Source: Microbacterium sp.
GTDB taxonomy: Bacteria > Actinomycetota > Actinomycetes > Actinomycetales > Microbacteriaceae
DNA: 64,000 nt
Direction: 5' to 3'
NCBI GenBank assembly: GCA_017306415.1
Contig: JAFKIL010000001.1
Coordinates: 930,001 to 994,000 of the forward strand
Shown here: positions 49,916-59,427 of the stretch, one piece after another
Position numbering within the stretch: the stretch's first letter is position 1
Layout of the letters: every line of letters begins with the position of its first letter
Notes under the pieces: model-generated
Seen by the model: the letters and a program-made list of their open reading frames with translations, nothing else
The model's database searches: none
Told to the model about the DNA's origin: nothing
Position numbers and translations under genes: made by a program

Positions 49916-50766
49916 CCGGCACCCCCGTCTGCCTGATGAGTCTCGGTCGGCTTGTCGATGATCGCGCCCTGCGTGCGCCCCTCGGAGTCGACCACGACGG
50001 TGCCCGTCGGGGTCTCTTTGAGATGCAGTGCGCGTTTGCCGCGGTCGGCGCCGATGAACGTGGCGACGAAGTCGGTCGCCGGGCTCTCGATGATCTCGCT
50101 CGGACTGCCCACCTGCGCCTTCTGCGCGCCGACCTCCAGGATCACCACCTGGTCGCCGAGGAGGAACGCCTCGTCGATGTCGTGTGTCACGAAGACGATC
50201 GTCTTGTCGACCTCGTCCTGCAGACGGATGAGCTCCTGCTGCAGCTCGGTGCGCACGATCGGGTCGACGGCGCCGAACGGCTCGTCCATCAACAGGATGT
50301 TCGGGTCGGCCGCGAGGCCGCGGGCGACTCCCACACGCTGCTGCTGGCCGCCCGACAGCTGGTTCGGATAACGCCGCGCCATGGACTCGTCGAGCCCGAC
50401 GGTGTGCATCAGCTCGCGCGCGCGCGTGCGCGCATCGCGCTTCTTGGCGCCCTGCAGCACGGGGACCGTGGCGATGTTGTCCTCCACGGTGAGGTGCGGC
50501 AGCAGCCCCGAGTTCTGCATCACGTAGCCGATGCTGCGACGCAGCGCGACCGCCGAGCGCGTGGAGATGTCCTCCCCGTCGATCTCGATCGAACCCGCGG
50601 TCGGCTCGACCATCCGGTTGATCATGCGCAGCAGCGTCGTCTTACCGCAGCCGCTCGAGCCGACGAAGACGGTCGTCTTGCGCGACGGCAGCACGAGATT
50701 GAAGTCCCGCACGGCATGCGTGCCGTCAGGGAAGGTCTTGGAGACGTTCTTGAACTCGATCACCAC
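49912..50766 (-). CDS. Osmoprotectant ABC transporter ATPase (OpuCA/ProV type)
   Basis: A 284-residue ATPase: Walker A GSSGCGKTT, signature LSGGQQQR, Walker B LLMDEPFGAVDP, switch VTHDIDEA. After the ATPase domain only a short tail follows, so full tandem CBS domains seen in OpuCA are lacking. The start is GTG at 50766 (or 50763); there is no strong ribosome binding site. It lies 22 bases after the DUF427 gene, possibly co-transcribed. Confidence 0.9.
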   Translation of the reverse strand: MVIEFKNVSKTFPDGTHAVRDFNLVLPSRKTTVFVGSSGCGKTTLLRMINRMVEPTAGSIEIDGEDISTRSAVALRRSIGYVMQNSGLLPHLTVEDNIATVPVLQGAKKRDARTRARELMHTVGLDESMARRYPNQLSGGQQQRVGVARGLAADPNILLMDEPFGAVDPIVRTELQQELIRLQDEVDKTIVFVTHDIDEAFLLGDQVVILEVGAQKAQVGSPSEIIESPATDFVATFIGADRGKRALHLKETPTGTVVVDSEGRTQGAIIDKPTETHQADGGAG

Positions 50767-50788
50767 GGGTACCCGGCCGTTCGCCGAC

Positions 50789-51091
50789 TCAGTCCGTGAC
50801 CTCGACTTCCTTCCAGAACGCGACGTAGCCGGAGAAGTCGCGGCCCACCCGCTGGATCGCCGTCGGATACGGAGTCGGATACGCCCAGGCACGATCGGGC
50901 AGCGTCGTGTCGCCCACCGTGACCGCGTAGTACTGGCACTCGCCCTTCCACGGGCAGGTGTAGGGCGTGTCGGTGTTGCTCAGCACGCCCTCCTTCACCG
51001 AGCTGGGCGGGAAATACCAGTTCCCCTCGATGGAGATCAGATCGTCCTTGTCGGCTTCGGCGATCACCGAACCGTCGAGCACTGCCTTCAT
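50789..51091 (-). CDS. DUF427 domain protein
   Basis: A 100-residue protein with the DUF427 hallmarks GNWYFPPSSV and TPYTCPWKGECQYYAV. DUF427 proteins are small beta-barrel-like proteins of unknown function, common in actinobacteria. GGAGGACCC precedes the ATG at 51091. Located upstream of the osmoprotectant transporter genes on the same strand. Confidence 0.9.
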   Translation of the reverse strand: MKAVLDGSVIAEADKDDLISIEGNWYFPPSSVKEGVLSNTDTPYTCPWKGECQYYAVTVGDTTLPDRAWAYPTPYPTAIQRVGRDFSGYVAFWKEVEVTD

Positions 51092-51258
51092 GGGTCCTCC
51101 TCGGCATGTGGGCCGTCGACAGGGTGCAACGCGTCGTGTCGCGGCGGTCTTCCCAAAGCTAGCCCACCCCTCCGACACCCGCGCCGATCATGTCGCTCCG
51201 TTGCCGCGTCCGACCAGGTATGGTAGACCGCCCCGGTCCCGCGCTCCCATCGGTGAGC

Positions 51259-52581
51259 TCAGTACCAGAAGCTCAGCCGGGGACGCACGTGCCAGCCCAG
51301 GACGCGCGCGGCGGCGGCGGCATCCGTGGACTCGACGCGCCCCGCGCGGGCCAGCGTGAGCGGCGACGCTCCCCCGAGGTAGACGGCGGACAGCTCCGCG
51401 ATGCCGAGGCGGACGAGGACCGCGTCGGACGGCGCGGCGTCGCCCTCCCATGTCGAGACGCGCCCGGTCCCCGTCTGATCGACCTCGAGCAGGTGGCGGC
51501 CGGTCGACAGTCCGATCGGGTCGGACACCTCGAACGCCAGCCGCCCCGGCGCGTCGAAGCGGCGAGCCTCGAGAGCCGCCGCCACGTCGATGATCCGCAC
51601 GTACTGGTGATCGGTGACGGTCACCGTCGCCGCGCGCTGGTCGGCGAGCATCCACAGCAGGGGTTCGTCCTCGGAGAGCTCCCGCGCAGTCACCTCGCCG
51701 ATGAGGTCGAGGGTCAGGAAGAAGCGCCAGAGCGCCGTGTACGCCGCCGGCGTCGCCGCGAGGAGGTACGAGATGCCGACCTTCGACTTCGTGTAGTCGT
51801 CGTGGTCCTCGGCGACCGTGTAGATCGCGACACCCTCGACGGCTCCCGCGTCGGAGGTCCACTGCACCGCACGCAGCTCCGCGGCCTTCTCGGCGTCCGG
51901 GCGGGTGCGCGCAAAACGGTCCCAGTGCCCCGCCGGCATCTCGATCTCACCCGGCGTCGCCAGCCGGACGCGATCGTGGAGCCCCGGGGCGAGCTCGCGG
52001 AAGCGCTCGCGGGTGATGAAGTCCACCCGCCCCGTGGGCTCCGGCCCGACCCATCCGGCCCGGCGCGGCTCGATCCGCCACGATGCCGCGGCAGCGGCCG
52101 GGGCGAATCCATACCGGCCGTACAGCGTGGATTCACTGACCGTCAGCACGGATGCGGGGTAGCCCGCGGCGGCCGCGGCCCGCAGCTCGCCCTCGAGCAT
52201 CGCGCGTGCGATCCCCCGTCGATGATGCGTCGGCGCGACGGTGACCGCGCTGATCGCGCTGACCGGGAGGCCGGTGCCTCCGGGGACGGACAGCTCGCTT
52301 CCCCAGGACGCCACGGTGCCGACCGGGATGGCGGGGATGGCGCCGGTGGGATCGTAGACACCGGTGTTGCGGCGGTCGCCGGCGCGTTCCGCGGTCGCCG
52401 CCACCTGCTCGTCGGTCGGGTCGCTGTCGAGGAACCCGCGCCGGACCGCGCGCAGCCAGTCCGGGAACGCGGGATCGGCCGCGGGGACCAGGCGGGCCTC
52501 GAGACCCCGATCGGCGAACGCACGCTGCGATGTCGCGTCGACGGGAAGGTTCCGGAAGCGGTCGCGGATGTCGTCGGTCAT
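51259..52581 (-). CDS. Eis-like GNAT N-acetyltransferase
   Basis: A 440-residue protein with two GNAT folds and a C-terminal sterol-carrier-like domain, as in mycobacterial Eis. The acetyl-CoA loop is VTVAPTHHRRGIARAMLEGEL; the protein ends SFWY, giving the terminal carboxylate used as a catalytic base in Eis. Family members acetylate aminoglycosides or proteins. Substrate here is not known. Follows ispE on the same strand with a 45-base gap. Confidence 0.87.
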   Translation of the reverse strand: MTDDIRDRFRNLPVDATSQRAFADRGLEARLVPAADPAFPDWLRAVRRGFLDSDPTDEQVAATAERAGDRRNTGVYDPTGAIPAIPVGTVASWGSELSVPGGTGLPVSAISAVTVAPTHHRRGIARAMLEGELRAAAAAGYPASVLTVSESTLYGRYGFAPAAAAASWRIEPRRAGWVGPEPTGRVDFITRERFRELAPGLHDRVRLATPGEIEMPAGHWDRFARTRPDAEKAAELRAVQWTSDAGAVEGVAIYTVAEDHDDYTKSKVGISYLLAATPAAYTALWRFFLTLDLIGEVTARELSEDEPLLWMLADQRAATVTVTDHQYVRIIDVAAALEARRFDAPGRLAFEVSDPIGLSTGRHLLEVDQTGTGRVSTWEGDAAPSDAVLVRLGIAELSAVYLGGASPLTLARAGRVESTDAAAAARVLGWHVRPRLSFWY

Positions 52582-52626
52582 GGTCGCCTTTCGGTCACGG
52601 GTCTAGGGAACGGGAGCGGCGTCCGC

Positions 52627-53562
52627 TCAATCGGGGACGATGCGGGCGCCGGGGACCGGGCCGTGCACGCGCAGTGCCGAGTGGCCGGCGGCGCTCAGGG
52701 TCACCTGCAGCTCCCTCGCGGCATCCTCGTCCTCGACGAGGAAGGCGATCGTCGGCCCGGAACCCGAGACGAGCCCGGTGAGCGCGCCTTCGGCCGACCC
52801 GAGGGCGAGGATGTCGTCGAGGTCCGGTCGCAGCCGCACCGCCGCGATCTCAAGGTCGTTCCGCGAGGCACTGGCAAGGAGGTGCGGGTCGCCCTGCCGC
52901 AACGCCTGCAGGACGGGCGGGAAGACCAGGGGGCGGCGCAGAAGGGGCGCGATGTCGGGCGAGCGCTCGGCGCGGTAGCGGTCGAGCTCCGCGTAGACGG
53001 TCGGGGTGGACATCCCCTCGTGGCTCGTGACGAGGACCCATTCGAAGCGCCCCCGCGCCAGCGCCGGACTCAGCTCGTCGCCGCGGCCGGTCCCGACCGC
53101 CGTCCCGCCCAGGAGTGCGAAGGGCACGTCCGCGCCGAGGCGCGCCGCCAGACGGTGCAGTTCCGCCGTCGACAGACCCGCGCCCCACAGAGCGTCGCAC
53201 GCGACGAGCGCGGCGGCCGCGTCCGCCGACCCGCCGCCCATCCCGCCCGCCACCGGCACCGCCTTGCGCACGTCGAGATGCACTCCGCCGTCCCACCCGA
53301 TCTCCTCCGCGAGCAGCCGCGCCGCGCGCAGCGCCAGGTTGCGGTCGTCGAGCGGGACTCCGGCGATGTCGACCGTGCCGGTCACGGCGATCGTGAACTC
53401 GTCCGAGGACGTCGCCCAGACGTCCTCGTAGGCGGACACGGCCTGATATGCGGATGCCACCTCGTGATATCCGTCGCCGTCCACATCGCCCACCGCGAAG
53501 AAGACGTTGATCTTCCCCGGGGCGCGCACGTGCACGCGGTCGACGACGAATGCCTGCGTCAC
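52627..53562 (-). CDS. ispE: 4-diphosphocytidyl-2-C-methyl-D-erythritol kinase
   Basis: A 311-residue GHMP kinase: VRAPGKINVFF (motif 1), PVAGGMGGGSADAAAAL (ATP-binding motif 2) and GLVSGSGPTIAFL (motif 3). Phosphorylates CDP-ME in the non-mevalonate isoprenoid pathway. GTG 53562 overlaps the aldo/keto reductase stop. In actinobacteria it usually follows rsmA directly; here one gene lies between. Confidence 0.93.
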   Translation of the reverse strand: MTQAFVVDRVHVRAPGKINVFFAVGDVDGDGYHEVASAYQAVSAYEDVWATSSDEFTIAVTGTVDIAGVPLDDRNLALRAARLLAEEIGWDGGVHLDVRKAVPVAGGMGGGSADAAAALVACDALWGAGLSTAELHRLAARLGADVPFALLGGTAVGTGRGDELSPALARGRFEWVLVTSHEGMSTPTVYAELDRYRAERSPDIAPLLRRPLVFPPVLQALRQGDPHLLASASRNDLEIAAVRLRPDLDDILALGSAEGALTGLVSGSGPTIAFLVEDEDAARELQVTLSAAGHSALRVHGPVPGARIVPD

Positions 53563-54626
53563 AGTCGGGACGACTCCGCCCACAGGTCGACGTCCAGCCG
53601 ATCGGAGAGGGCATCGATGCGCTCGAGCTCCTCGGTGTCGAAGGCCGGACCGGAGAGCGCCGCGATGTTCTCATCGAGCTGCGCGGTGCTCGACGCGCCG
53701 ATCAGCGCCGAGGTCACCACGTCGTCCCGCAGGACCCACTGGATGGCCATCTGCGCGAGCGTCTGCCCGCGCTCCTTCGCGATGACGTCGAGTCCGCGCA
53801 GCGCGGCGAGGCCCTCGTCCGAGAGACGGCCGCCCGGAAGAGAGGACCGCTGCTGCGCGCGCTCCGCCGTTCCGTCGCCGAGGTACTTCGCCGTGAGCAG
53901 TCCCTGGGCGAGGGGCGTGAACGCGATCGCGCCCATCCCCTCCTGGCGCAGGACTCCCGTCAGGCCGTCCTCGATCCAGCGGTTGAGGATCGAGTACGCG
54001 GGCTGGTGGATGACGAGCGGCGTGCCCAGGTCGCGCGCCACCGCCTTCGCCTCGGCGGTCCGCTCCGCGCTGTACGACGAGATCCCGACGTAGAGGGCCT
54101 TGCCCTGCCGGACCAGCGTGTCGAGCGCCCCGATCGTCTCCTCGACGGGGGTCACCGGGTCGACCCGGTGGGAGTAGAAGACGTCGACGTACTCGAGGCC
54201 CATGCGGCCGAGGGACTGATCAGCACTCGCGAGGATGTACTTGCGGGACCCCAGGTCGCCGTAGGGCCCCGGCCACATGTCCCACCCCGCCTTCGACGAG
54301 ATGATGAGCTCGTCGCGGTACGGCCGGAAGTCCTCCCGCAGCATCCGACCGAAGTTGTTCTCGGCGGAGCCGTACGGCGGCCCGTAGTTGTTGGCCAGGT
54401 CGAAGTGCGTGATGCCGTTGTCGAAGGCGTGACGCAGCACCGTGCGCTGGCGGTCGAAGGGGATGTTGTCGCCGAAGTTCCACCACAGGCCGAGGGAGAT
54501 CGGCGGGAGGTAGAGGCCCGAGGAGCCCACCTGGCGGTAAGGGAAGACCCCGTAGCGGCCGTCGGCGACGGCGTACGGACGGTGGATGTCGGTCACATCC
54601 GGCTGGAAGCGCGGTTCGTCGGTCAC
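53559..54626 (-). CDS. Aldo/keto reductase, YghZ/Gpr-like
   Basis: A 355-residue AKR with catalytic tetrad positions in HFDLANNYGPP (Asp, Tyr), SSKAGWDMWPG (Lys) and VFYSHRVDP (His), and a C-terminal NADPH-binding loop. It resembles YghZ-type L-glyceraldehyde 3-phosphate reductases (methylglyoxal detoxification), as in KCh-beta-like AKRs. GTG 54626 is about 15 bases from a GGATAG element, possibly leaderless. Inserted between rsmA and ispE. Confidence 0.88.
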   Translation of the reverse strand: MTDEPRFQPDVTDIHRPYAVADGRYGVFPYRQVGSSGLYLPPISLGLWWNFGDNIPFDRQRTVLRHAFDNGITHFDLANNYGPPYGSAENNFGRMLREDFRPYRDELIISSKAGWDMWPGPYGDLGSRKYILASADQSLGRMGLEYVDVFYSHRVDPVTPVEETIGALDTLVRQGKALYVGISSYSAERTAEAKAVARDLGTPLVIHQPAYSILNRWIEDGLTGVLRQEGMGAIAFTPLAQGLLTAKYLGDGTAERAQQRSSLPGGRLSDEGLAALRGLDVIAKERGQTLAQMAIQWVLRDDVVTSALIGASSTAQLDENIAALSGPAFDTEELERIDALSDRLDVDLWAESSRL

Positions 54627-54635
54627 CGTTCCAGG

Positions 54636-55499
54636 CTATCCATCCGTGGCGGCGGCGTGGGCGGCGAGCGCGATCGCACGGAACTGCTCCACGCCGAGCT
54701 CTTCACCCCGGGCGGTGGGGGCGACACCGGCACGCTCGAGCACCGCGGACGCCTCGGCGGCCGTCCCGCCCAGCACGCCCGCGAGCGCCTGACGCAGCAT
54801 CTTCCTCCGCTGCTGGAACGCCGCGTCGACGATCGCGAAGGTGCGGCGGCGCTCCTCCTCGCTCCCCCGGGCGACATCGTCGCGATGGAAGGCGACGAGC
54901 ACGCTGTCGACGTTGGGCGCGGGCCAGAAGACCTGGCGCGACACGGTGCCGGCCAGCCGCCACGGCCCGTACCAGGCGGCCTTCACGCTCGGAGCGCCGT
55001 ACACCTTGGATCCGGGTGGGGCGGCCAACCGCTCCCCCACCTCCGCCTGCACCATCACCACGCCGCGGACGATGCCGGGGAACGTCTCGAGGAAGTGGAG
55101 CAGCACCGGGACCGACACGTTGTACGGCAGGTTCGCCACCAGGACGGTCGGCTCTCCGGGCAGCTCGGTCACGCGAAGGGCGTCGGCATCCACCACGACG
55201 AGCACGCCCTCCGGAACGCCGTGGTCGGCGGCGGTCTGCGGCAGACGCGCGGCCAGACGATGGTCGATCTCGACCGCGGTGACCGCCGCGCCGGCCTCCA
55301 GGAGCGCGAGCGTGAGCGACCCGAGCCCCGGCCCGACCTCGACGACGCGCTCTCCCGGGCGCACCGCGGCGACCTGGACGATGCGGCGGACGGTGTTGGC
55401 GTCGACGACGAAGTTCTGGCCGAGCTTCTTGGTCGGGGTCACGTCGAGCTCGGCCGCGAGCGCGCGGATCTCGCTCGCTCCGAGCAGATGGACGGACAT
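54636..55499 (-). CDS. rsmA: 16S rRNA (adenine1518/1519-N6) dimethyltransferase
   Basis: A 287-residue KsgA/RsmA enzyme: [16 protein letters not shown] (N-terminal motif), [17 protein letters not shown] (SAM-binding motif I) and [17 protein letters not shown] (NLPY catalytic motif IV). Dimethylates two adenines near the 3' end of 16S rRNA. Its neighbours ispE and tatD fit the conserved actinobacterial cluster. Confidence 0.94.
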   Translation of the reverse strand: MSVHLLGASEIRALAAELDVTPTKKLGQNFVVDANTVRRIVQVAAVRPGERVVEVGPGLGSLTLALLEAGAAVTAVEIDHRLAARLPQTAADHGVPEGVLVVVDADALRVTELPGEPTVLVANLPYNVSVPVLLHFLETFPGIVRGVVMVQAEVGERLAAPPGSKVYGAPSVKAAWYGPWRLAGTVSRQVFWPAPNVDSVLVAFHRDDVARGSEEERRRTFAIVDAAFQQRRKMLRQALAGVLGGTAAEASAVLERAGVAPTARGEELGVEQFRAIALAAHAAATDG

Positions 55500-55570
55500 C
55501 CCTTCACTGTATGCCAGCGCCTGCGCAACCCCTGGTCGCGTCGGGCTCCGCGCGGCTAGGGTGGACGGTC

Positions 55571-57049
55571 ATGAGCGAGACTGGGTCGTCCGAATCGATC
55601 TCCACCGGAACATTCACACTGCGAGGGCCCTACGGGCGACGGGCGATCGGACTCTCGGTCGCCGCCGCCGTGGGCGGCTTCCTCTTCGGCTTCGACTCCT
55701 CCGTCATCAACGGGGCGGTGGATTCGATCCAGAGCGACTTCGCGCTGAACAGCGTCATCACGGGGTTCATCGTCGCCATCGCCCTGCTGGGCTGCGCCGT
55801 CGGCGCCGTCCTGGCCGGTCATCTGGCCGACCGGTGGGGGCGCCTGCGCGTCATGTTCATCGGCGCGATCCTCTTCTTCGCCAGCTCCATCGGAGCTGGT
55901 CTCGCCTTCTCGGTCTGGGACCTCGGCTTCTGGCGCGTCATCGGCGGCCTCGGCATCGGCATCGCCTCCGTGGTCGCGCCCGCGTACATCTCGGAGATCG
56001 CGCCGCGCCAGATCCGCGGCGGACTCGCCTCGCTGCAGCAGCTCGCGATCACCTTCGGCATCTTCGTCGCGCTGCTCAGCGACGCGGTGCTGGCATGGTC
56101 GGCGGGCAGTGCGAACTCGGTGCTGTGGCTCGGGCTGGATGCGTGGCGATGGATGTTCATCGTCGGGGCGATCCCGGCCGCGATCTACGGCATCCTGTCG
56201 TTCACCGTCCCCGAATCGCCGCGCTACCTCATCGCGAAGGGCAAGGCCGATGAGGCGAAGGAGATCTTCTCCCGCCTCGTCCCCGCGGTCGACCTGGAAA
56301 AGACGATGCGCGACCTGCAGGCGGCGATCGAGGCGGACCGCGAGAATGCGGGGGTGTCCCTGCGCGGCCCGGTGCTCGGGCTGCAGCCGATCGTCTGGGT
56401 AGGCATCATCCTGTCGGTGTTCCAGCAGTTCGTGGGCATCAACGTGATCTTCTACTACTCGACGACGCTGTGGAGATCCGTCGGATTCCCGGAGAGCGCC
56501 TCGCTCGGCATCAGCGTCGTGACGAGCATCACGAACGTCCTGGTCACGTTCATCGCGATCTTCCTGGTCGACCGCGTGGGGCGCAAGCCGATCCTCCTCA
56601 CCGGCTCGGTGATGATGACGGTGTCCCTCGCCGCGATGGCGATCTGCTTCACGTTCGCGACGAAGGACGCGCACGGCGACGTGTCGCTCGCCGCGCCGTG
56701 GGGTCCGATCGCCCTGGTCGCGGCGAACATCTTCGTGATCGGGTTCGGTGCATCGTGGGGACCGCTCGTGTGGGTGCTGCTGGGCGAGATCTTCCCCAGC
56801 CGCATCCGCGGCAAGGCCCTGGGTGTCGCAGCCGGCGCCCAGTGGGTGGCGAACTTCCTCATCACAGTGAGCTTCCCCGCCATGTCGGCGTGGTCGCTCC
56901 CGCTCACGTACGGCATGTACGCCTTCTTCGCCCTGCTGTCGTTCGGGTACGTCCTGTGGCGCATCCCGGAGACGAAGGGGATGGAGCTCGAGCAGACCGA
57001 GACCCTGTTCGTGCGCAAGCCCAAGGCCGACGCGAAGGTCCCCGGATAG
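55571..57049 (+). CDS. MFS sugar:proton symporter (sugar porter family)
   Basis: A 492-residue, 12-helix transporter. Sugar porter signatures: GFLFGFDSSVINGAV in helix 1, GHLADRWGRLRV (motif A), PESPRYLIAKGK after helix 6, QQFVGINVIFYYS in helix 7 and VDRVGRKPILL, PETKGMELEQTE near the end. Imports a hexose or pentose with protons. It lies divergent from rsmA; the ATG at 55571 has no strong ribosome binding site. Confidence 0.92.
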   Translation: MSETGSSESISTGTFTLRGPYGRRAIGLSVAAAVGGFLFGFDSSVINGAVDSIQSDFALNSVITGFIVAIALLGCAVGAVLAGHLADRWGRLRVMFIGAILFFASSIGAGLAFSVWDLGFWRVIGGLGIGIASVVAPAYISEIAPRQIRGGLASLQQLAITFGIFVALLSDAVLAWSAGSANSVLWLGLDAWRWMFIVGAIPAAIYGILSFTVPESPRYLIAKGKADEAKEIFSRLVPAVDLEKTMRDLQAAIEADRENAGVSLRGPVLGLQPIVWVGIILSVFQQFVGINVIFYYSTTLWRSVGFPESASLGISVVTSITNVLVTFIAIFLVDRVGRKPILLTGSVMMTVSLAAMAICFTFATKDAHGDVSLAAPWGPIALVAANIFVIGFGASWGPLVWVLLGEIFPSRIRGKALGVAAGAQWVANFLITVSFPAMSAWSLPLTYGMYAFFALLSFGYVLWRIPETKGMELEQTETLFVRKPKADAKVPG

Positions 57050-57086
57050 GAGCTCGACCGTCCGCCGCCCCTCCTAGGATGGGCGG

Positions 57087-58340
57087 ATGTCCTCGCTCGG
57101 CGAACTGATCGCACCACGCCGGCTGGGCAAGGACTTCCGGTGGCTGCTCTCCTCGTCGTGGACGAGCAACATCGGCGACGGGATCGCCCTCTCGGCGGCG
57201 CCCCTGCTCATCGCGTCGCTGACGCCGTCCCCGCTCCTGGTCGCGGCCGGCGCGATGATGCAGTACCTGCCCTGGCTGCTGTTCGGCCTCTTCGCCGGCG
57301 CGATCGCCGATCACCACGATCGGCGGATGCTGGTGATGATCGCCGACGGGTCACGAGCCGTCGTCGTCCTCGCCCTCGTCGTGTTCCTCGTCACCGGGCA
57401 CGCGACGGTGTGGATCGTGCTGGCGACGACGTTCCTGTACGGCGTCGCCGAGGTATTCGCCGACACCGCCGGCTCGACGCTCCTGCCGATGCTCGTCAAG
57501 CCCGTCGACCTGGGCGTCGGCAACGCTCGCATGCAGGCCGGGTTCCTCGTCGGCAACCAGCTCGCCGGTCCGCCGATCGGCGCGTTCCTGTTCGCCGTCG
57601 GGTCGTTCTGGCCGTTCCTCACGCAGATCCTCTGCGTGAGCCTGGGCGTCATCCTGATCTCGCGCATCGCACGCACGGAGGTGCCGCCGAGGGATCCGCT
57701 GCCCGAGGGCGTGAAGCCCCACCCGATCCGGGAGGGTCTGCGGTGGCTGCGGGCCCACCCTCCGGTGCGCACGCTCGTCATCGTCATCCTGGTGTTCAAC
57801 GTCACCTGGGCGGCGCCCTGGAGCATCCTCGTGCTCTACGCGACGGAGCACCTCGGGATGGGTCCGGTGGGCTTCGGCACCCTCACGACGGCGTCGGCCC
57901 TCGGCGGGATCGTGGCGACGTTCAGCTTCGGCTGGCTCGAGCGCCACGTCCGGTTCGCCACCCTCATGCGCGTATGTCTCTCGCTCGAGGTGCTCATGCA
58001 CCTGTCGTTCGCGCTCACGACCTCGGGTGCGGTCGCGCTCGTGATCATGTTCGGCTTCGGGGCTTACGCCTTCATCTGGGGCACGATCTCCACCACGGTG
58101 CGCCAGCGGCTGGTGCCGCTGCACCTCCAGGGCCGCATCGCGTCGGTGAACATGGTGGGGGTCTTCGGCGGCCTCGTGATCGGGCAGCTGCTCGGCGGCG
58201 TCATCGCCGAGACCTGGGGCCTCACGGCACCGTGGTGGTTCGCGTTCGGCGGCGCGCTCATCACCCTGATCGCGGTCTGGCGCTCCATCTCGAACATCGC
58301 GGCGGCCAAGCCCGTCATCGACGAGGACCCCGCGGTCTGA
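57087..58340 (+). CDS. MFS transporter, macrolide-efflux-like (MFS_3)
   Basis: A 417-residue, 12-helix transporter (SSWTSNIGDGIALSAAPLL in helix 1, GAIADHHDRRML as motif A, GNQLAGPPIGAFLFA). Similar proteins are called enterobactin- or macrolide-exporter-like; the substrate is unknown. It starts 38 bases after the sugar porter and may be co-transcribed. Confidence 0.88.
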   Translation: MSSLGELIAPRRLGKDFRWLLSSSWTSNIGDGIALSAAPLLIASLTPSPLLVAAGAMMQYLPWLLFGLFAGAIADHHDRRMLVMIADGSRAVVVLALVVFLVTGHATVWIVLATTFLYGVAEVFADTAGSTLLPMLVKPVDLGVGNARMQAGFLVGNQLAGPPIGAFLFAVGSFWPFLTQILCVSLGVILISRIARTEVPPRDPLPEGVKPHPIREGLRWLRAHPPVRTLVIVILVFNVTWAAPWSILVLYATEHLGMGPVGFGTLTTASALGGIVATFSFGWLERHVRFATLMRVCLSLEVLMHLSFALTTSGAVALVIMFGFGAYAFIWGTISTTVRQRLVPLHLQGRIASVNMVGVFGGLVIGQLLGGVIAETWGLTAPWWFAFGGALITLIAVWRSISNIAAAKPVIDEDPAV

Positions 58341-58418
58341 TCCCCCTCCCTCCCGCCCTCCCGCGCTCCCGCGCTCCGTCCCTCGACGCTCCGTGCCTCG
58401 ACACTCCGTCCCTCCGAC

Positions 58419-58503
58419 GCGCACAATGTCGGAGATGTGCAAGATCGCGGACGGGTCGCGCGGGAAGGCTCCGACATCCTGCACATCTCCGCAGAATTGC
58501 GCG
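58419..58503. repeat. Long imperfect inverted repeat downstream of tatD and the MFS gene
   Basis: CGGAGATGTGCA (58430-58441) and TGCACATCTCCG (58480-58491) are perfect arms inside a longer imperfect palindrome that extends to GCGCA...TGCGC at 58419 and 58503. It lies between convergent genes (MFS and tatD) after a C-rich stretch of short repeats (58344-58416). It may be a bidirectional terminator or one copy of a dispersed extragenic repeat. Confidence 0.6.
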
Positions 58504-58548
58504 CCCCGCGCGAGCCACATGCGCCGGATCGCAGGGCGCGGGAGACGC

Positions 58549-59427
58549 TCAGTCCTCGAACGCGCCGTACACGTCGAGGGTGTTGCGCGCGATCTGCGCG
58601 CACAGCTCGTCGAGGTCCGTGCCGAGCTCCTCGGCCAGGAAGCGCACCGTCACCGGCACGAGATACGGCGCGTTGGGACGCCCTCGGTGCGGCACGGGCG
58701 TGAGGAACGGCGCGTCCGTCTCCACGAGGATGCGCTCCCGCGGTGTGACGGCGAGGGCATCGCGGAGGTTCTGGGCGTTCTTGAACGTCACGTTGCCCGC
58801 GAACGACAGGTAGTAGCCGCGCTCGGCGGCCGTCCGCGCCATGACCGCGTCCCCGGAGAAGCAATGGAAAACGGTCCGCTCGGGCGCACCGACCCGCTCG
58901 AGGGTCTCCAGCACGGCGTCGTGAGCGTCGCGATCGTGGATCTGCATCGCGATGCCGTGCTTCTTCGCGAGAGCGATGTGGGCCTCGAACGAACGCAGCT
59001 GCGCCGGGATCCCGTCGTCCCCCGTGCGGAAGAAGTCGAGGCCCGTCTCGCCGATCGCCCGCACGCGCGGCTGCCCGGCGAGCTCGTCGATGACGGCGAT
59101 CGCCTCGTCCAGGCGTCCCGCGGCGTCGTACGCCGGCGCCTCGTTCGGATGGATGGCCACCGCCGCCAGCACCCGCCGGTGGGATGCCGCGGCCCACGCC
59201 GACCAGCGACTCGACTCGATGTCACCGCCCGCCTGCACGACGCCGGCGATCCCGACATCGGCGGCACGGCGCAGCTGCTCGTCGAGCGACAGCCCGACCC
59301 CGTCCTCGATCTCGAGGTGGCAGTGGTTGTCGTACACCGGCACCGACAACGGCTCCGGCCCCGGAGGATACGTGACGTCGCGCGAGCCCTTCTCGCGCTG
59401 CCGCACGTACTGACTCGGGTCCGTCAT
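58549..59427 (-). CDS. tatD: TatD-family metal-dependent hydrolase
   Basis: A 292-residue TIM-barrel hydrolase: VYDNHCHLE (metal-binding HxH), VAIHPNEA, IGETGLDFF, FHCFSGDAVMA, LVETDAPFL (TatD signature 3). Members are 3'-5' DNases or deacylases. The ATG at 59427 shares one base with the metG stop, so they are co-transcribed. Slightly longer than E. coli TatD due to a 30-residue N-terminal extension. Confidence 0.92.
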   Translation of the reverse strand: MTDPSQYVRQREKGSRDVTYPPGPEPLSVPVYDNHCHLEIEDGVGLSLDEQLRRAADVGIAGVVQAGGDIESSRWSAWAAASHRRVLAAVAIHPNEAPAYDAAGRLDEAIAVIDELAGQPRVRAIGETGLDFFRTGDDGIPAQLRSFEAHIALAKKHGIAMQIHDRDAHDAVLETLERVGAPERTVFHCFSGDAVMARTAAERGYYLSFAGNVTFKNAQNLRDALAVTPRERILVETDAPFLTPVPHRGRPNAPYLVPVTVRFLAEELGTDLDELCAQIARNTLDVYGAFED

